DNA of 35,302 bases from Gilvimarinus agarilyticus (GCF_000832015.1 NZ_JXCJ01000001.1:1848037-1883338), one strand, 5' to 3'; numbered from the stretch's first letter, positions 7,642-16,344 are shown. Notes: generated by a model not told the origin, from the letters alone. Made by a program: numbers and translations.

Positions 7642-8424
7642 CTAGTGTTGGTCGCGCAGCTGGCTGTTTAAGCCTTTAATCTTATCGGCCATTTCTTCGA
7701 TCAGGCCAATACAAATATGGGGTTGGTGTTCAACCAGCTCTATAAACTCTTCTTTGCGCACGGTCAGTACGGTGCAATCGCTGCTGGCGACTACGTCGGC
7801 CATGCGTCGCTGACCGGTAAAAACAGCCAGGGCACCAAAAATTTCGTCGCGGTTAATTTTCCCGACAGTGACGCCGTCACACACAGCGTCGGCATGACCT
7901 TCAAGTAGGGTGTAAACCAAGTCCGCCTCATCGCCCTGGCGGATGATCGTATCGCCGCTTTTAAAGTGTAAAAAGCCTGCGTTGGGGTGAAACTCTTTGC
8001 GAATCTCAAGCGCTAACGCTTGTTGATACCAACTTAGCCGGGCAATTAAATAATAGCTCCAGAGCTTTTGTCGGTTGGCATCAGAGCAGATGTGATTAAT
8101 CAGCTCGTCGCGCTCGATGGGCTGTACAGTAATCGCTTCGCTGGCGCTAAAAACCGCACTGGGTAAGCTTAATGTGCGCGGTAACCCCAGCAAGTCGCCG
8201 GGCTCACAGCAGACGATGGTTTTGGCGGCCATTTGACACTGAACCTGGCCGGCGCGCAGTAAAAATACCTGCGAATTTTTTTGCTCGGCAAACAAGTCAT
8301 CGCTCGCGGGTAAGGTAATCTCGTCGGCGCTTGGTGTGAGTGTGGTGAATATCTCAGAGGCGATATCGCGAATACGCTGACTGAGCTCGGCGAGTGATTC
8401 GGTGTGATTAGTAGGTAAGTGCAT
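7642..8424 (-). CDS. Tandem cyclic-nucleotide-binding-domain protein
   Basis: The 260-residue protein appears to hold two cNMP-binding (CAP-like) beta-barrels. The first, at about residues 35-115, is degenerate. The second, at about 145-250, keeps GDTIIRQGDEADLVYTLLEG and the phosphate-binding cassette region DEIFGALAVFTGQRRMADVVAS. The cassette has D rather than G before the Glu, but keeps the Arg and the Ala-Val pair. No helix-turn-helix or catalytic domain is visible, so it is probably a stand-alone sensor or a protein-interaction subunit rather than a Crp-type transcription factor. Whether it binds cAMP, cGMP or nothing cannot be told. It is monocistronic or cotranscribed with the TfoX-C gene 176 bp upstream. 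Confidence 0.75.
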   Translation of the reverse strand: MHLPTNHTESLAELSQRIRDIASEIFTTLTPSADEITLPASDDLFAEQKNSQVFLLRAGQVQCQMAAKTIVCCEPGDLLGLPRTLSLPSAVFSASEAITVQPIERDELINHICSDANRQKLWSYYLIARLSWYQQALALEIRKEFHPNAGFLHFKSGDTIIRQGDEADLVYTLLEGHADAVCDGVTVGKINRDEIFGALAVFTGQRRMADVVASSDCTVLTVRKEEFIELVEHQPHICIGLIEEMADKIKGLNSQLRDQH

Positions 8425-8600
8425 GTTAAATCTAACGGCCCGGCAGCGTTGGCAGCCGGCAGGAGCCGGCTCATAGTGTATGGTTTGAGAATACTATGGA
8501 AGCTTCAGTTAAGTCTATGGCGCAAAGGATGTAGCTGGCGATGTCAATTCGTCTCAGGGGGTAGCCGAGACGGTACGCTTTGCCCTAGCTTGCGCTGAGC

Positions 8601-8879
8601 TTAGGCGCTGGCGACCTGATCGCCTTCGGCCTCGCTCACTAAACTGGCTTTTAAATCGGGTGACAAATCGTTCCAGTGAACATCGAGCAGAGCCCCGTGC
8701 AGGGCGTATAGCATGACTTTTGACACGCTAATTTCCCGGTCTTTAATCCGGCGATAAGCGTTTACGGCCCCCAGGTGTTTTAAATCTTCGTAGCTATTAA
8801 CCCCAATAGCCCGCAGAATATTGACCGAGGCCATCCCCAAATTTTTTAATTCAAGCAACTCGCTGTGCTGCGTCGCCAT
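8601..8879 (-). CDS. Stand-alone TfoX C-terminal-domain protein
   Basis: The 92-residue product matches the TfoX C-terminal (helix-hairpin-helix-like) domain: LKNLGMASVNILRAIGV, then LGAVNAYRRIK, then VMLYALHGALLDVHW. The TfoX N-terminal domain is missing. Two-domain TfoX/Sxy proteins activate competence genes with CRP. Isolated C-terminal domains are common in gammaproteobacteria and have no settled function. The neighbouring cNMP-domain protein on the same strand makes a functional link possible, but this is only inference. The start at ATG 8879 fits the domain boundary. Confidence 0.82.
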   Translation of the reverse strand: MATQHSELLELKNLGMASVNILRAIGVNSYEDLKHLGAVNAYRRIKDREISVSKVMLYALHGALLDVHWNDLSPDLKASLVSEAEGDQVASA

Positions 8880-9256
8880 GTTTACTTCGCTCCGTTGTCA
8901 CATTATCGTTATATTTTGTGGCTGGTTCCGTGTGTATATTTATAGCCTATGGTTATATTACATAAATGGCTAACAAGTGCAAACTTTAGCCAGTAAACTT
9001 GCGAATTACGCCACGCCAGACATATAAATCACTGTTTTTTGGCGCTTTTACGGCAGTCGCTCGCCTTTAGTAATATTCGTTGCCGTGTCTTGGTGGTGCG
9101 TACCTTGGGGAAGTGTGCCTTGGTTCTGTTACCAAGTAATGTTTTGCTTCAGGCATTGCGCTGACGTTTTGCCCGGTGCCCGGCTCGCACATGACTTATA
9201 CGCGGCGCGGCACCCAGAGGTTTACCGCCACCGCGTTTTACGGGTTAATTTACTCT
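8880..9256. other. AT-rich intergenic region between divergent genes
   Basis: This 377-bp gap separates the TfoX-C gene (minus) from the M15 peptidase (plus). It is AT-rich near 8930-8970 and 9020-9045 and should hold both promoters. The best minus-strand candidate is TTGCAC, 16 nt, TAATAT in the 8950-8985 area, which is weak. ORFs running through 9085-9256 lack a ribosome-binding site and look spurious. Confidence 0.4.
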
Positions 9257-9931
9257 ATGGACACAAAAGATATAAAAGCGCGAGCCGCGTTGGGGTTGGA
9301 GGAGTCTGCGTTGCGGCCATTGAGCGGTAACGTTTACCTTCACCAGGATGTGATCGCCCCCTACCAAATGCTGGCGGACGCGGCTCAGCGCGAGGGCTTT
9401 TCACTACAGGTTGCCAGTGGCTATCGCAGCTTTGAGCGTCAGCTGGCTATTTTTAATGCCAAGGCCAGTGGTCAGCGCCCGGTATTGGATGATTGTGGCG
9501 AGCCGGTTGATATGACAAGCCTGAGTGATACCGACAAATTGTGGGCAATTTTACGTTATTCGGCGCTGCCGGGTGCGTCGCGCCATCACTGGGGCAGCGA
9601 TATGGATGTTTACGATGGCTCGGCGCTGCCCGAAGGCTATAGCCTACAGTTGACCCCCTCAGAGTGTTGTCAGGGTGGTGTATTCGCCGAGCTGCATCAG
9701 TGGCTTGACGACTACTTGCCCACCTGCGACTTTTATCGCCCCTATGCCCGCGACACAGGCGGGGTAGCCCCCGAGCCCTGGCACTTGAGCTACGCCCCGC
9801 TGGCCGAGACCTTTAGCGATTGTCTTACCCCTGACGTTTTGGCGCGGCAGCTCGCCGTTACTGACATAGCGTTACAATCCGCTGTGCTCGACAATATCAC
9901 CACTATTTTTCAGCGTTACGTGCGCATATAG
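9257..9931 (+). CDS. M15-family D-alanyl-D-alanine carboxypeptidase-like metallopeptidase (VanY/LAS type)
   Basis: With the chosen start the protein has 225 residues. The zinc motif HxxGxxxD is His110 to Asp117 (RHHWGSDMD), and the second His is in EPWHLSY (His176). The block VASGYRSFERQLAIFN is typical of VanY-like LAS peptidases that trim peptidoglycan stem peptides. No signal peptide is obvious at ATG 9257. The frame stays open upstream to GTG 9176, but those extra 27 residues resemble neither a signal peptide nor the family, and no start has a good Shine-Dalgarno, so the start is uncertain. If truly cytoplasmic, the enzyme could act on recycled peptides. It is followed 10 bp later by the MFS carrier. 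Confidence 0.83.
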   Translation: MDTKDIKARAALGLEESALRPLSGNVYLHQDVIAPYQMLADAAQREGFSLQVASGYRSFERQLAIFNAKASGQRPVLDDCGEPVDMTSLSDTDKLWAILRYSALPGASRHHWGSDMDVYDGSALPEGYSLQLTPSECCQGGVFAELHQWLDDYLPTCDFYRPYARDTGGVAPEPWHLSYAPLAETFSDCLTPDVLARQLAVTDIALQSAVLDNITTIFQRYVRI

Positions 9932-9941
9932 GGTCTTTCAT

Positions 9942-11333
9942 ATGCAGAAGCCTACAGCTGGCTCGGCAAACCTCGCCCAGCCGGCCACCCATAGCCAATT
10001 TCAGCTGTTGCGCGAGCGGCGTTTTTACCCGTTGTTTTGGACGCAGTTTGGCGGTGCCTTTAACGACAACTTTTATAAAAGCGCGTTAATGATGCTTTTT
10101 ACTTACGGCGGAGTAGAGCGTTGGGGGTTGAGTATCGATATGCTCAACAACCTGGTTGCAGCCGCGTTGATTATCCCGTTTTTTTTGTTTGCCCCGAGTG
10201 CCGGTCAGTACGCCGACCGGCTCGATAAAGCGCGGGTAACCCGGGTGATCAAGTTGGTGGAGCTCGCGGTTATGGTCTGTGCCGCGGTAGCGATTATTCG
10301 CGGCAGCTTGGCCATGTTGTTAGCGGTAATCTTTGCCACCGGTATTCAGTCGGCCTGTTTTAGCCCGCTTAAATACGCCATTTTGCCGCAACATGTAAAC
10401 CGTGAAGAATTAACAGGCGCCAATGCGCTGTTTCACACGGGTACATCACTGGCCGTGTTTCTCGGTTTAATTGCCGGCACGCTGGCTATGCAGTGGAGCT
10501 CAGGGCAATGGCTGGTGGCCGCCGGCGGGATTTTAATCGCCTGGGCGGGCTGGCGCTTTAGCCGGGTTATCCCGCCTGCGCCGGCACTGCCCAATGCGCC
10601 GCCTATCGAGCCCAATCCACTGCGTCAAATGGCGCGAACCATGGGCTATGCGCGGCAAAATAAAACCGTTTTTTGGTGTCTTATCGGGGTGTCGTGGTAC
10701 TGGTTTTTGGGCTCGGTGTACCTTACGCAATTGCCCAATTTTACCCGCGAGGTGCTAGGTGGCAGCGCTGCGGCGGTAACCTGTTTGTTGGTGCTGTTTT
10801 TACTGGGGGTGATCGCCGGTGCACTTTTGTGCGAAAAGCTCAGCCGCCATAAAATTGAGCCCGCTCTGGTGCCATTAGGTGCGCTTTTAGTGGGGGTGGC
10901 CGGGATGGCTTTGGCGCTGGCCGGTGGTGGTTTTGATGCCGCACCCAGTGAAGCGTTATTAAGTATTGGGCAACTCGCTGTTATGCCGGGCTTTTGGGCG
11001 GTGGCGGCGGCGGTGTTAGCGCTTGGCAGCTCGGCCGGGCTTTACACGGTGCCGCTGCAAGCGTTAATGCAGGCAAACGCCAAACCCGAGTTTCGCGCTC
11101 AGGTTATTGCCGCCAACAACGTATTAAACGCCTTGTTTATGGTGGCCGCTGCTGTATTTGCGGTGCTGGTGTTGGGGGTGTTGGACTTTACAATTCCACA
11201 CTTTTTTATGCTCACCATGGCACTGCACTGCTGCATAATTATATTAATTCTGGTGCGTGAGCCACTGTTTTTGTTACGTCTTAAAACACGCTTTTTTTCT
11301 CGGGTAAAAACCTCTCAAGAGCTGGGCGAATAA
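9942..11333 (+). CDS. LplT-like major facilitator superfamily transporter
   Basis: The 463-residue, strongly hydrophobic protein has about 12 predicted helices and starts its domain with FYPLFWTQFGGAFNDNFYKSA, the hallmark of the lysophospholipid-transporter (LplT) branch of MFS. In that branch the domain occurs alone or fused to PlsC and AMP-ligase (Aas) domains. The motif GQYADRLDKARV between helices 2 and 3 is the MFS motif A equivalent. Here it stands alone, with no acyltransferase or ligase gene next to it. Likely role: inward flip of lysophospholipids across the inner membrane for re-acylation, by family inference. The start at ATG 9942 is 10 bp after the peptidase gene, suggesting cotranscription. 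Confidence 0.82.
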   Translation: MQKPTAGSANLAQPATHSQFQLLRERRFYPLFWTQFGGAFNDNFYKSALMMLFTYGGVERWGLSIDMLNNLVAAALIIPFFLFAPSAGQYADRLDKARVTRVIKLVELAVMVCAAVAIIRGSLAMLLAVIFATGIQSACFSPLKYAILPQHVNREELTGANALFHTGTSLAVFLGLIAGTLAMQWSSGQWLVAAGGILIAWAGWRFSRVIPPAPALPNAPPIEPNPLRQMARTMGYARQNKTVFWCLIGVSWYWFLGSVYLTQLPNFTREVLGGSAAAVTCLLVLFLLGVIAGALLCEKLSRHKIEPALVPLGALLVGVAGMALALAGGGFDAAPSEALLSIGQLAVMPGFWAVAAAVLALGSSAGLYTVPLQALMQANAKPEFRAQVIAANNVLNALFMVAAAVFAVLVLGVLDFTIPHFFMLTMALHCCIIILILVREPLFLLRLKTRFFSRVKTSQELGE

Positions 11334-11387
11334 CCGCTGGCCACTGTTCGCATCGGGCTACATTCTCATTACCGTAAAGGCCGACAA

Positions 11388-12083
11388 ATGCTGGTGATTT
11401 TTGATTGTGATGGCGTGTTGGTGGACACAGAAACTGTCAGCGCCGAGGTGTTGCGCAACTGTTTGCAACCACTGGGTATCGATATTAGTGTGGCCGAAGT
11501 GTTTGGCTTATTTCGCGGGAAATCGATAGCCGTTTGTGCCGAGCAAGTCGCCGCGTTACTGGCCGATAGTGAGCCCTATCAGAGCTGGCCTGCGCCCGAG
11601 CGGGACGCTTTTGCCGCAGAGTTTTGGGGCAAAGTGCAACAGGAAACCCTAGTGGCATTTGAGGCGGGTGTTAAACCCATTACCGGCATTCGCGAGGTGC
11701 TCGATTGGCTCACCAGCCAGGGCATTGCTTTTTGTGTTGCCTCCAATGGCCGGCACGAAAAAATGCAAATGACTTTGGGTAGCACCGGCCTGCTGGATTA
11801 CTTTCCCCAGTCAAATCGTTTTAGCGCTACCGATGTTGATCAGGGTAAGCCGGCCCCGGATTTATTTTTACACGCTGCGCGCACGATGGGCGTGAAAGCC
11901 TCGGCGGCAGTCGTGATTGAAGATTCTCCCAGTGGTGCCCGTGCCGCCCGTCTTGCGGGGATGTCGTTGCTGGGTTACTGCCCACACGACCCGCTGCTCA
12001 CCCGCGACAATACCGACGCTTTAATGCTGGCCGAGGGAGCCCGTGTGTTTCGTCAGATGCGTGAATTACCAGAGTTATTGTGA
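11388..12083 (+). CDS. HAD-superfamily phosphatase (YieH/phosphoglycolate phosphatase-like)
   Basis: The 231-residue protein has the HAD motifs in order: I, FDCDGVLVDTE (nucleophile Asp6, acid Asp8); II, the Ser/Asn in CVASNGR near residue 123; III/IV, GKPAPDLF and VIEDSPSGARAARLAGM. A helical C1 cap lies at about residues 15-95. The first part most resembles YieH-type sugar-phosphate or nucleotide phosphatases. The substrate cannot be set from sequence. It lies 54 bp after the MFS gene and 60 bp before cysE on the same strand. Confidence 0.85.
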   Translation: MLVIFDCDGVLVDTETVSAEVLRNCLQPLGIDISVAEVFGLFRGKSIAVCAEQVAALLADSEPYQSWPAPERDAFAAEFWGKVQQETLVAFEAGVKPITGIREVLDWLTSQGIAFCVASNGRHEKMQMTLGSTGLLDYFPQSNRFSATDVDQGKPAPDLFLHAARTMGVKASAAVVIEDSPSGARAARLAGMSLLGYCPHDPLLTRDNTDALMLAEGARVFRQMRELPELL

Positions 12084-12143
12084 GAGCATAAGCGCTCGCA
12101 AGGCTTCTAGAGCCTTTACAGCACACTGTGTACGGAGGCTTGG

Positions 12144-13001
12144 TTGAGCACAGCTCTTTTTTCCCACGATATTTGGCAGCATATTCGCCGCGAAGCCACT
12201 GAGCTTGCTACTCACGAGCCCGCCTTGGCGAGTTTTTACCATGCCAGTATTCTAAACCACGATACGCTGGCCGATGCCGTTAGCTATCACTTGGCAACAC
12301 TGCTCGATAGCCAGGCGGTACCGGCGATGTCGATTCGCGAAGTGTTTTTGCAGGCAATGCAGCTAGATAGCAGCATTGAGGCGGCCCTGTGCCGCGATAT
12401 CGAGGCCTACTGCGAGCGCGACCCGGCCTGCAATCAGTTTGTGATGCCACTGTTGTACTTTAAGGGCTTTCACGGCCTGCAAGCCTACCGCTTTGCCAAC
12501 TGGTTGTGGCGTCAGGAACGCCGCTCTCTAGCACTGTACCTACAAAATCAAATCTCGCAGACGTTCCATGTTGATATACACCCAGCGGCGCGCATTGGCA
12601 ACGGCATTATGATCGATCACGCCACCGGGGTTGTTATTGGGGAGACCGCCGTGGTGGGCGATAACGTCTCTATGCTGCATTCGGTAACTCTGGGTGGCAG
12701 CGGCAATACCAAAGGCGATCGGCACCCTAAAATCGGCAATTGTGTGTTGATCAGTGCGGGGGCAAAAATACTGGGCAATATCCAGGTGGGCGATTGCGCG
12801 CGAGTAGGCGCCGGCAGTGTGGTGCTGGACGACGTGCCGCCCCATCAAACCGCCGTGGGAGTGCCGGCCCGAGTCATTGATGGGCGCGGGCGCGACGAGC
12901 CGGGCCGGGAGATGACCCACGGTATGGACGACTCGCCACTGGGTGAGGCGGCGCTCGAGCAGCCGCCAGAGGGAGCGTTAAGCGTTAAGGCTGGTGATTA
13001 G
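12144..13001 (+). CDS. cysE: Serine O-acetyltransferase
   Basis: The enzyme makes O-acetylserine from serine and acetyl-CoA, the first step of cysteine synthesis, in the cytoplasm. The 285-residue product aligns with E. coli CysE from its first residues: the N-terminal helical domain (ATHEPALASFYHA), LLYFKGFHGLQAYR, then left-handed beta-helix hexapeptides. The catalytic region is GIMIDHATGVVIGET (His159), followed by SVTLGGSGNTKGDRHPKIG. The start is a TTG with GGAG at 12134-12137, chosen because it reproduces the family N-terminus. The C-terminal tail is longer and more acidic than in E. coli. The final 4 bp overlap a convergent small gene. Confidence 0.95.
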   Translation: MSTALFSHDIWQHIRREATELATHEPALASFYHASILNHDTLADAVSYHLATLLDSQAVPAMSIREVFLQAMQLDSSIEAALCRDIEAYCERDPACNQFVMPLLYFKGFHGLQAYRFANWLWRQERRSLALYLQNQISQTFHVDIHPAARIGNGIMIDHATGVVIGETAVVGDNVSMLHSVTLGGSGNTKGDRHPKIGNCVLISAGAKILGNIQVGDCARVGAGSVVLDDVPPHQTAVGVPARVIDGRGRDEPGREMTHGMDDSPLGEAALEQPPEGALSVKAGD

Positions 13002-13222
13002 TGCGGCTCGTTCCGCTCAAGGGTTTCGAGCAGGCAGGCCAGTACCTCGGTGCGGGTTTTAAGCATCAGCTGATAGGCGGCCAGCAGTTGGTCGTTGCTA
13101 CGAGGTTCGCGCTCTAGTTGAAGGATTTTACGGTTTAGGCTGGCAATATCGGTCTCGACCCGGTGCAGTACCGAGAATTTGGCCGAGTCAGGCGGCAAGT
13201 TCGTTAAGGCAGCTCTTGGCAT
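12998..13222 (-). CDS. Small hypothetical coiled-coil protein
   Basis: This 74-residue ORF (77 if started at GTG 13231, which has AAGGA upstream) is convergent with cysE and overlaps it by 4 bp. I do not recognise it. Residues from about 20 on look like a continuous amphipathic helix or helical hairpin (VLHRVETDIASLNRKILQ, then QLLAAYQLMLKTRTEVLACL). There is no signal peptide or metal motif. It fills a gap in which no other gene fits, and its ribosome-binding site is reasonable, so it is probably real. Confidence 0.55.
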   Translation of the reverse strand: MPRAALTNLPPDSAKFSVLHRVETDIASLNRKILQLEREPRSNDQLLAAYQLMLKTRTEVLACLLETLERNEPH

Positions 13223-13519
13223 TATTATCACCCGTATCCTTTATCGGGGCCAATTTGCAGAAGGTGGGCGACGTGGGCATTGTCGGCCAGTGTTGCAGTC
13301 CCTCCCGAAAGCGGCGGCGAAACTTCAGTATGGGAGTTAAGAGCCGGCCGCTCCAGTTATGTTCCATAACGATTCTTCACAAGAGCGCCATGGCGATGAA
13401 TAGTTTAATTCTTAGCCAGTGTTGCTGCGGCTTATCGCCCCAGGCGTTGTGGCAAGCTTGTGGTAATATGACTGAAGGATGAAAAAAATAGACCAACCGC
13501 TAGAGTCGGAGGTGGTGAT

Positions 13520-14227
13520 ATGGCCGAGGCCGAGAAAAAATTTGATATCGTTTTTCGCGGAGACATCGTTTTAGGTCATAAGCTCGAGGACGTAAAAGCG
13601 CGTCTGGGGCAGCTGTTTAAAGTCGATAGCGCCCGTGTGGACAGCTTGTTTGGTGGCCGCCCGGTGCCGCTCAAGCGCAATCTCGACGCAGCTACGGCAC
13701 AAAAATACCAGGCGGTACTGACCAAGGCGGGCGCTGAGGTTAGTTTAGTGCCCGCCGGTAGCCAGGCAACGTCGCCTACGAAGCCGGCCAGAGGCTTTAC
13801 GCTGGCACCGGTGGGGGCGAGCTTGCTGCGTGTTACCGAGCGCAGCGCCATAGTGCCGGTGGCAATCGACACCTCTGGGTTGAGTGTCAGCCCCGCCGGC
13901 GGGCGGTTGGTCGAGCACTCGGAGCTTGCCGCCGAGGAGCTCGCGCCGGTAACCGTGCCGGAGTTTGAGGTGGCCCCCGTGGGCGCGGATGTATTAACGG
14001 CTGGTGAGCGCCAAGCGCCCGTGACAGAGCCTGCTGTGGTCGCCGATTGGGGGTTGTCTGAGGTGGGCGATGATCTGCTAAAACCCGATGAGCATCAGGC
14101 CCCTTTACCGCTTATGGTGGCGGACTTGGAGGCTGATTTGGCGCCCGCGGGCAGCGAGCTTGGGCAAATTCCGGATACCCGCAAGCCGCTCAGCCCGGAT
14201 ACCAGCGCACTGCGCTTAGCCGATTGA
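13520..14227 (+). CDS. Protein with N-terminal L7/L12-like domain and C-terminal degenerate repeats
   Basis: The start is supported by GGAGG at 13508-13512. Residues 6-78 (FDIVFRGDIVLGHKLEDVKA, ending AGAEVSLVP) form a small alpha/beta domain often found at the N-terminus of gammaproteobacterial membrane proteins and resembling the ribosomal L7/L12 C-terminal fold. The remaining 155 residues are about five imperfect repeats of roughly 28 residues keyed on hydrophobic-x-PVGA-x-L-L (LAPVGASLL, VSPAGGRLV, VAPVGADVL, LSEVGDDLL, LAPAGSELG) and separated by acidic, proline-rich spacers. There is no membrane helix or signal peptide. The function is unknown; the layout suggests a cytoplasmic scaffold or adaptor. 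It is monocistronic and ends at a strong terminator. Confidence 0.8.
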   Translation: MAEAEKKFDIVFRGDIVLGHKLEDVKARLGQLFKVDSARVDSLFGGRPVPLKRNLDAATAQKYQAVLTKAGAEVSLVPAGSQATSPTKPARGFTLAPVGASLLRVTERSAIVPVAIDTSGLSVSPAGGRLVEHSELAAEELAPVTVPEFEVAPVGADVLTAGERQAPVTEPAVVADWGLSEVGDDLLKPDEHQAPLPLMVADLEADLAPAGSELGQIPDTRKPLSPDTSALRLAD

Positions 14228-14247
14228 CCCCGGCGGTATTTTAGGCA

Positions 14248-14282
14248 CAAAAAAGCCGGCCCTTTGCGGGGCCGGCTTTTTT
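14248..14282. terminator. Bidirectional Rho-independent terminator
   Basis: An 8-bp stem GCCGGCCC/GGGCCGGC with a 6-nt loop is flanked by A7 on the left and T6 on the right. It therefore terminates both the plus-strand repeat-protein gene and the convergent ppa gene. Confidence 0.92.
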
Positions 14283-14320
14283 AATGGCGGCCGGTAAAAC
14301 GCCAGCCGCGCAGGCTAATG

Positions 14321-14851
14321 TTAGCCTTTGTTGTAGCGCTCTACCGATTCGTTGATTTCGGTGCGGGCCGCTTCTACATCTTCCCAGCCGTCAATTTTTA
14401 CCCACTTGTTAGGCTCCAGGTCTTTGTAGCGCTCAAAAAAGTGCTCGATCGACTTGAGGGTAATCTCCGGTACGTCGGCAACGCTTTTAACCTTGCTGTA
14501 GAGCGGGGTGATTTTGTCGACCGGTACGGCGAGTACTTTGGCATCTTCACCAGACTCGTCGGTCATTTTTAACACGCCTACCGGGCGACAGCGGATGACT
14601 GAGCCAGGCATTAAGGCGTGGGTCATCAGTACCAGTACGTCAACCGGATCGCCATCACCACACAAGGTGTGAGGAACATAACCGTAGTTGCAGGGGTAGT
14701 GCATCGAGGTGCTGAGCACACGGTCCACAAAGATAGCATCGCTGTCTTTATCGACTTCGTATTTGATTGGCTCGCCGTTCATGGGGATTTCGATGATGAC
14801 ATTCATGTCGTCCGGCAGGTTTTTGCCGGCGGGGACTTTTTCAAAGCTCAT
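14321..14851 (-). CDS. ppa: Inorganic pyrophosphatase (family I)
   Basis: The cytoplasmic enzyme hydrolyses pyrophosphate to phosphate and drives biosynthetic reactions. ATG 14851 gives 176 residues and the usual N-terminus [10 protein letters not shown]. The metal-binding signature DGDPVDVLV is intact, as are YPCNYGYVP, the [15 protein letters not shown] block, and the Lys/Tyr residues in [15 protein letters not shown]. Length and motifs are those of hexameric bacterial family I enzymes. It is transcribed alone and convergent with the repeat-protein gene. Confidence 0.96.
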   Translation of the reverse strand: MSFEKVPAGKNLPDDMNVIIEIPMNGEPIKYEVDKDSDAIFVDRVLSTSMHYPCNYGYVPHTLCGDGDPVDVLVLMTHALMPGSVIRCRPVGVLKMTDESGEDAKVLAVPVDKITPLYSKVKSVADVPEITLKSIEHFFERYKDLEPNKWVKIDGWEDVEAARTEINESVERYNKG

Positions 14852-14946
14852 AGCCAAGTTTCCACAGTAGATTGCTAAAGTTTGCTAAAAATAAGGTGTC
14901 TACTCAAAGAGTCGGATAATTCGGTGCGAGATTCTAGCATATTCCC

Positions 14947-15777
14947 CTAGCTCAGGTAGAGGTAGCCCGCCACCGCCAGTATGGCCGCCAAGGCGCTAAC
15001 ACCCACCCAGACCCCCCAGGCGGTAACGACCACTGGCGCGGGCTCGTCGCGATTACCGGGTGACGTGGGTTTGGTCTTCCAGCGCTTTGGGGTACTGATG
15101 GGACTTTTACGCTCTACGGGCTTAACGATATCCGGGATAGGTGTGCGAATACGGGTACGTTTTAAATCGTTATCGGGGCTGACGATACGAAAACTGTAAA
15201 CATCAATTCGCAAGTGATCGCCGTTGTGCGCCAGGTCATCGTCCACCAGCTCGTCGTTTAGATAGGTGCCATTGGCCGAGTTAAGGTCGTGTACCCGTAG
15301 TGAGCTGCCCACTACCGTTAGCTCGACGTGGCGGCGGGATAAGTGCGAGCCGGCAATGGTAATGTCACACTCACTGCTGCGGCCCAGCACACAGCGTTTG
15401 TCGGCGGGGATAATAAAGGTCTGCCCGGTTAACCAGCTGCCATCGGCAACCAGTTGCCAGCATTGGTTGGTTTTCTCGGGTGCTTGTGGGTCAACCACAA
15501 AATCATGCACATCAAACTCAACATCAGCCAGGCGCAGTGTATCGCCTGCTTGCAGCATTTTTTGCGTTACGCGCTGACCGTTGACAAAACAGCCGCGGGC
15601 GCTGGTGTTGTCTTTTAAGGTAACGTGCCCGTCACTCGCCACTAATCGCGCGTGAATTGAATCAATGCCGGGCTCATCGAGCACCAAGTTGTTATCATTG
15701 GCGCTGCCGATGCTATAGAGTTTTTCCACCACCAGAATGGGGTCTTGGGGCTTGTCCTTACGCTGTAATTTCAGCAT
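14947..15777 (-). CDS. Double-FHA-domain protein with C-terminal membrane anchor
   Basis: Two forkhead-associated domains are visible in 276 residues. The first, at about residues 18-75, reads IGSANDNNLVLDEPGIDSIHA and NTSARGCFVNGQRV. The second, at about 125-185, reads LGRSSECDITIAGSHLSRRH and NSANGTYLNDELV. FHA domains bind phosphothreonine. The second keeps the full G-R-S-x(n)-S-x-x-H and N-x-S/N-G pattern; in the first the motif is looser, so it may not bind phosphopeptide. A basic, proline-rich linker leads to a single C-terminal hydrophobic helix (VSALAAILAVAGYLYLS), predicting a tail-anchored inner-membrane protein with cytoplasmic FHA domains. No Ser/Thr kinase or type VI secretion gene is adjacent, so its partner is unknown. 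Confidence 0.87.
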   Translation of the reverse strand: MLKLQRKDKPQDPILVVEKLYSIGSANDNNLVLDEPGIDSIHARLVASDGHVTLKDNTSARGCFVNGQRVTQKMLQAGDTLRLADVEFDVHDFVVDPQAPEKTNQCWQLVADGSWLTGQTFIIPADKRCVLGRSSECDITIAGSHLSRRHVELTVVGSSLRVHDLNSANGTYLNDELVDDDLAHNGDHLRIDVYSFRIVSPDNDLKRTRIRTPIPDIVKPVERKSPISTPKRWKTKPTSPGNRDEPAPVVVTAWGVWVGVSALAAILAVAGYLYLS

Positions 15778-15926
15778 GATTCCCTACCACAGTGTTTCGG
15801 TCCGCTGTTGGGTGACAAAATGCCAGTGCCAACGCCGTGCAGATGCAGGCAATAGTACCATTTTTAGTCAGTTGTGCGCAGTGTTGCGGTCAGCTCTGGC
15901 CATTTAACGCGATACGGGTAAATAGT

Positions 15927-16232
15927 ATGCCGTTTGACGATTTTAGTGCGCCTCCGGTGGCGCAAACCCGGGTAGTCATCCACTACTGTAATTTATGCCG
16001 GTGGATGTTACGAGCCGCTTGGCTCGCGCAAGAGTTACTTGGCAGTTTTCCCGACGAGCTCGACGAAGTGAGCCTGCATCCGGGTGAGGGCGGTGTGTTT
16101 GCCATTTGGCTGGGCGATACGCTGGTGTGGGAGCGTCAGCGCGATGGCGGTTTCCCCGAGGCCAAAGAGCTTAAACAGCGCCTGCGCGATCTGATTTGTC
16201 CCGAGCGCGATCTGGGCCACTCCGATCGTTAA
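15927..16232 (+). CDS. SelT/SelW/SelH-family (Rdx) thioredoxin-like protein
   Basis: This 101-residue protein has the Rdx signature: beta-strand, then YCNLCRWMLRAAWLAQEL with a CxxC redox pair, then GGVFAIWLGDTLVWERQRDGGFPEAKELKQRLRDL. It is the cysteine form of a selenoprotein W-like fold. The bacterial members are of unknown substrate and thought to be redox proteins. ATG 15927 gives the family length; the frame is open a further 30 codons upstream, but those residues are not family-like. Only a weak ribosome-binding site is seen. The RND exporter starts 112 bp later on the same strand. Confidence 0.88.
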   Translation: MPFDDFSAPPVAQTRVVIHYCNLCRWMLRAAWLAQELLGSFPDELDEVSLHPGEGGVFAIWLGDTLVWERQRDGGFPEAKELKQRLRDLICPERDLGHSDR

Positions 16233-16344
16233 ACCGATGCCGGGCACACACATATAGCAAAAGCGGTAGCCGCCACGGGTGGTTAACCGCTCAATTATTA
16301 GCCGTGGTGTAAACCACAGCACTTACAGGAGTTATCGAGCCATC

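Noticed and set aside
8525-8580. Inverted repeat GTCTC/GAGAC near 8550 as terminator of the TfoX-C gene.
   Set aside because: The stem is short, the loop is 10 nt or more, and no T-run follows on the minus strand.
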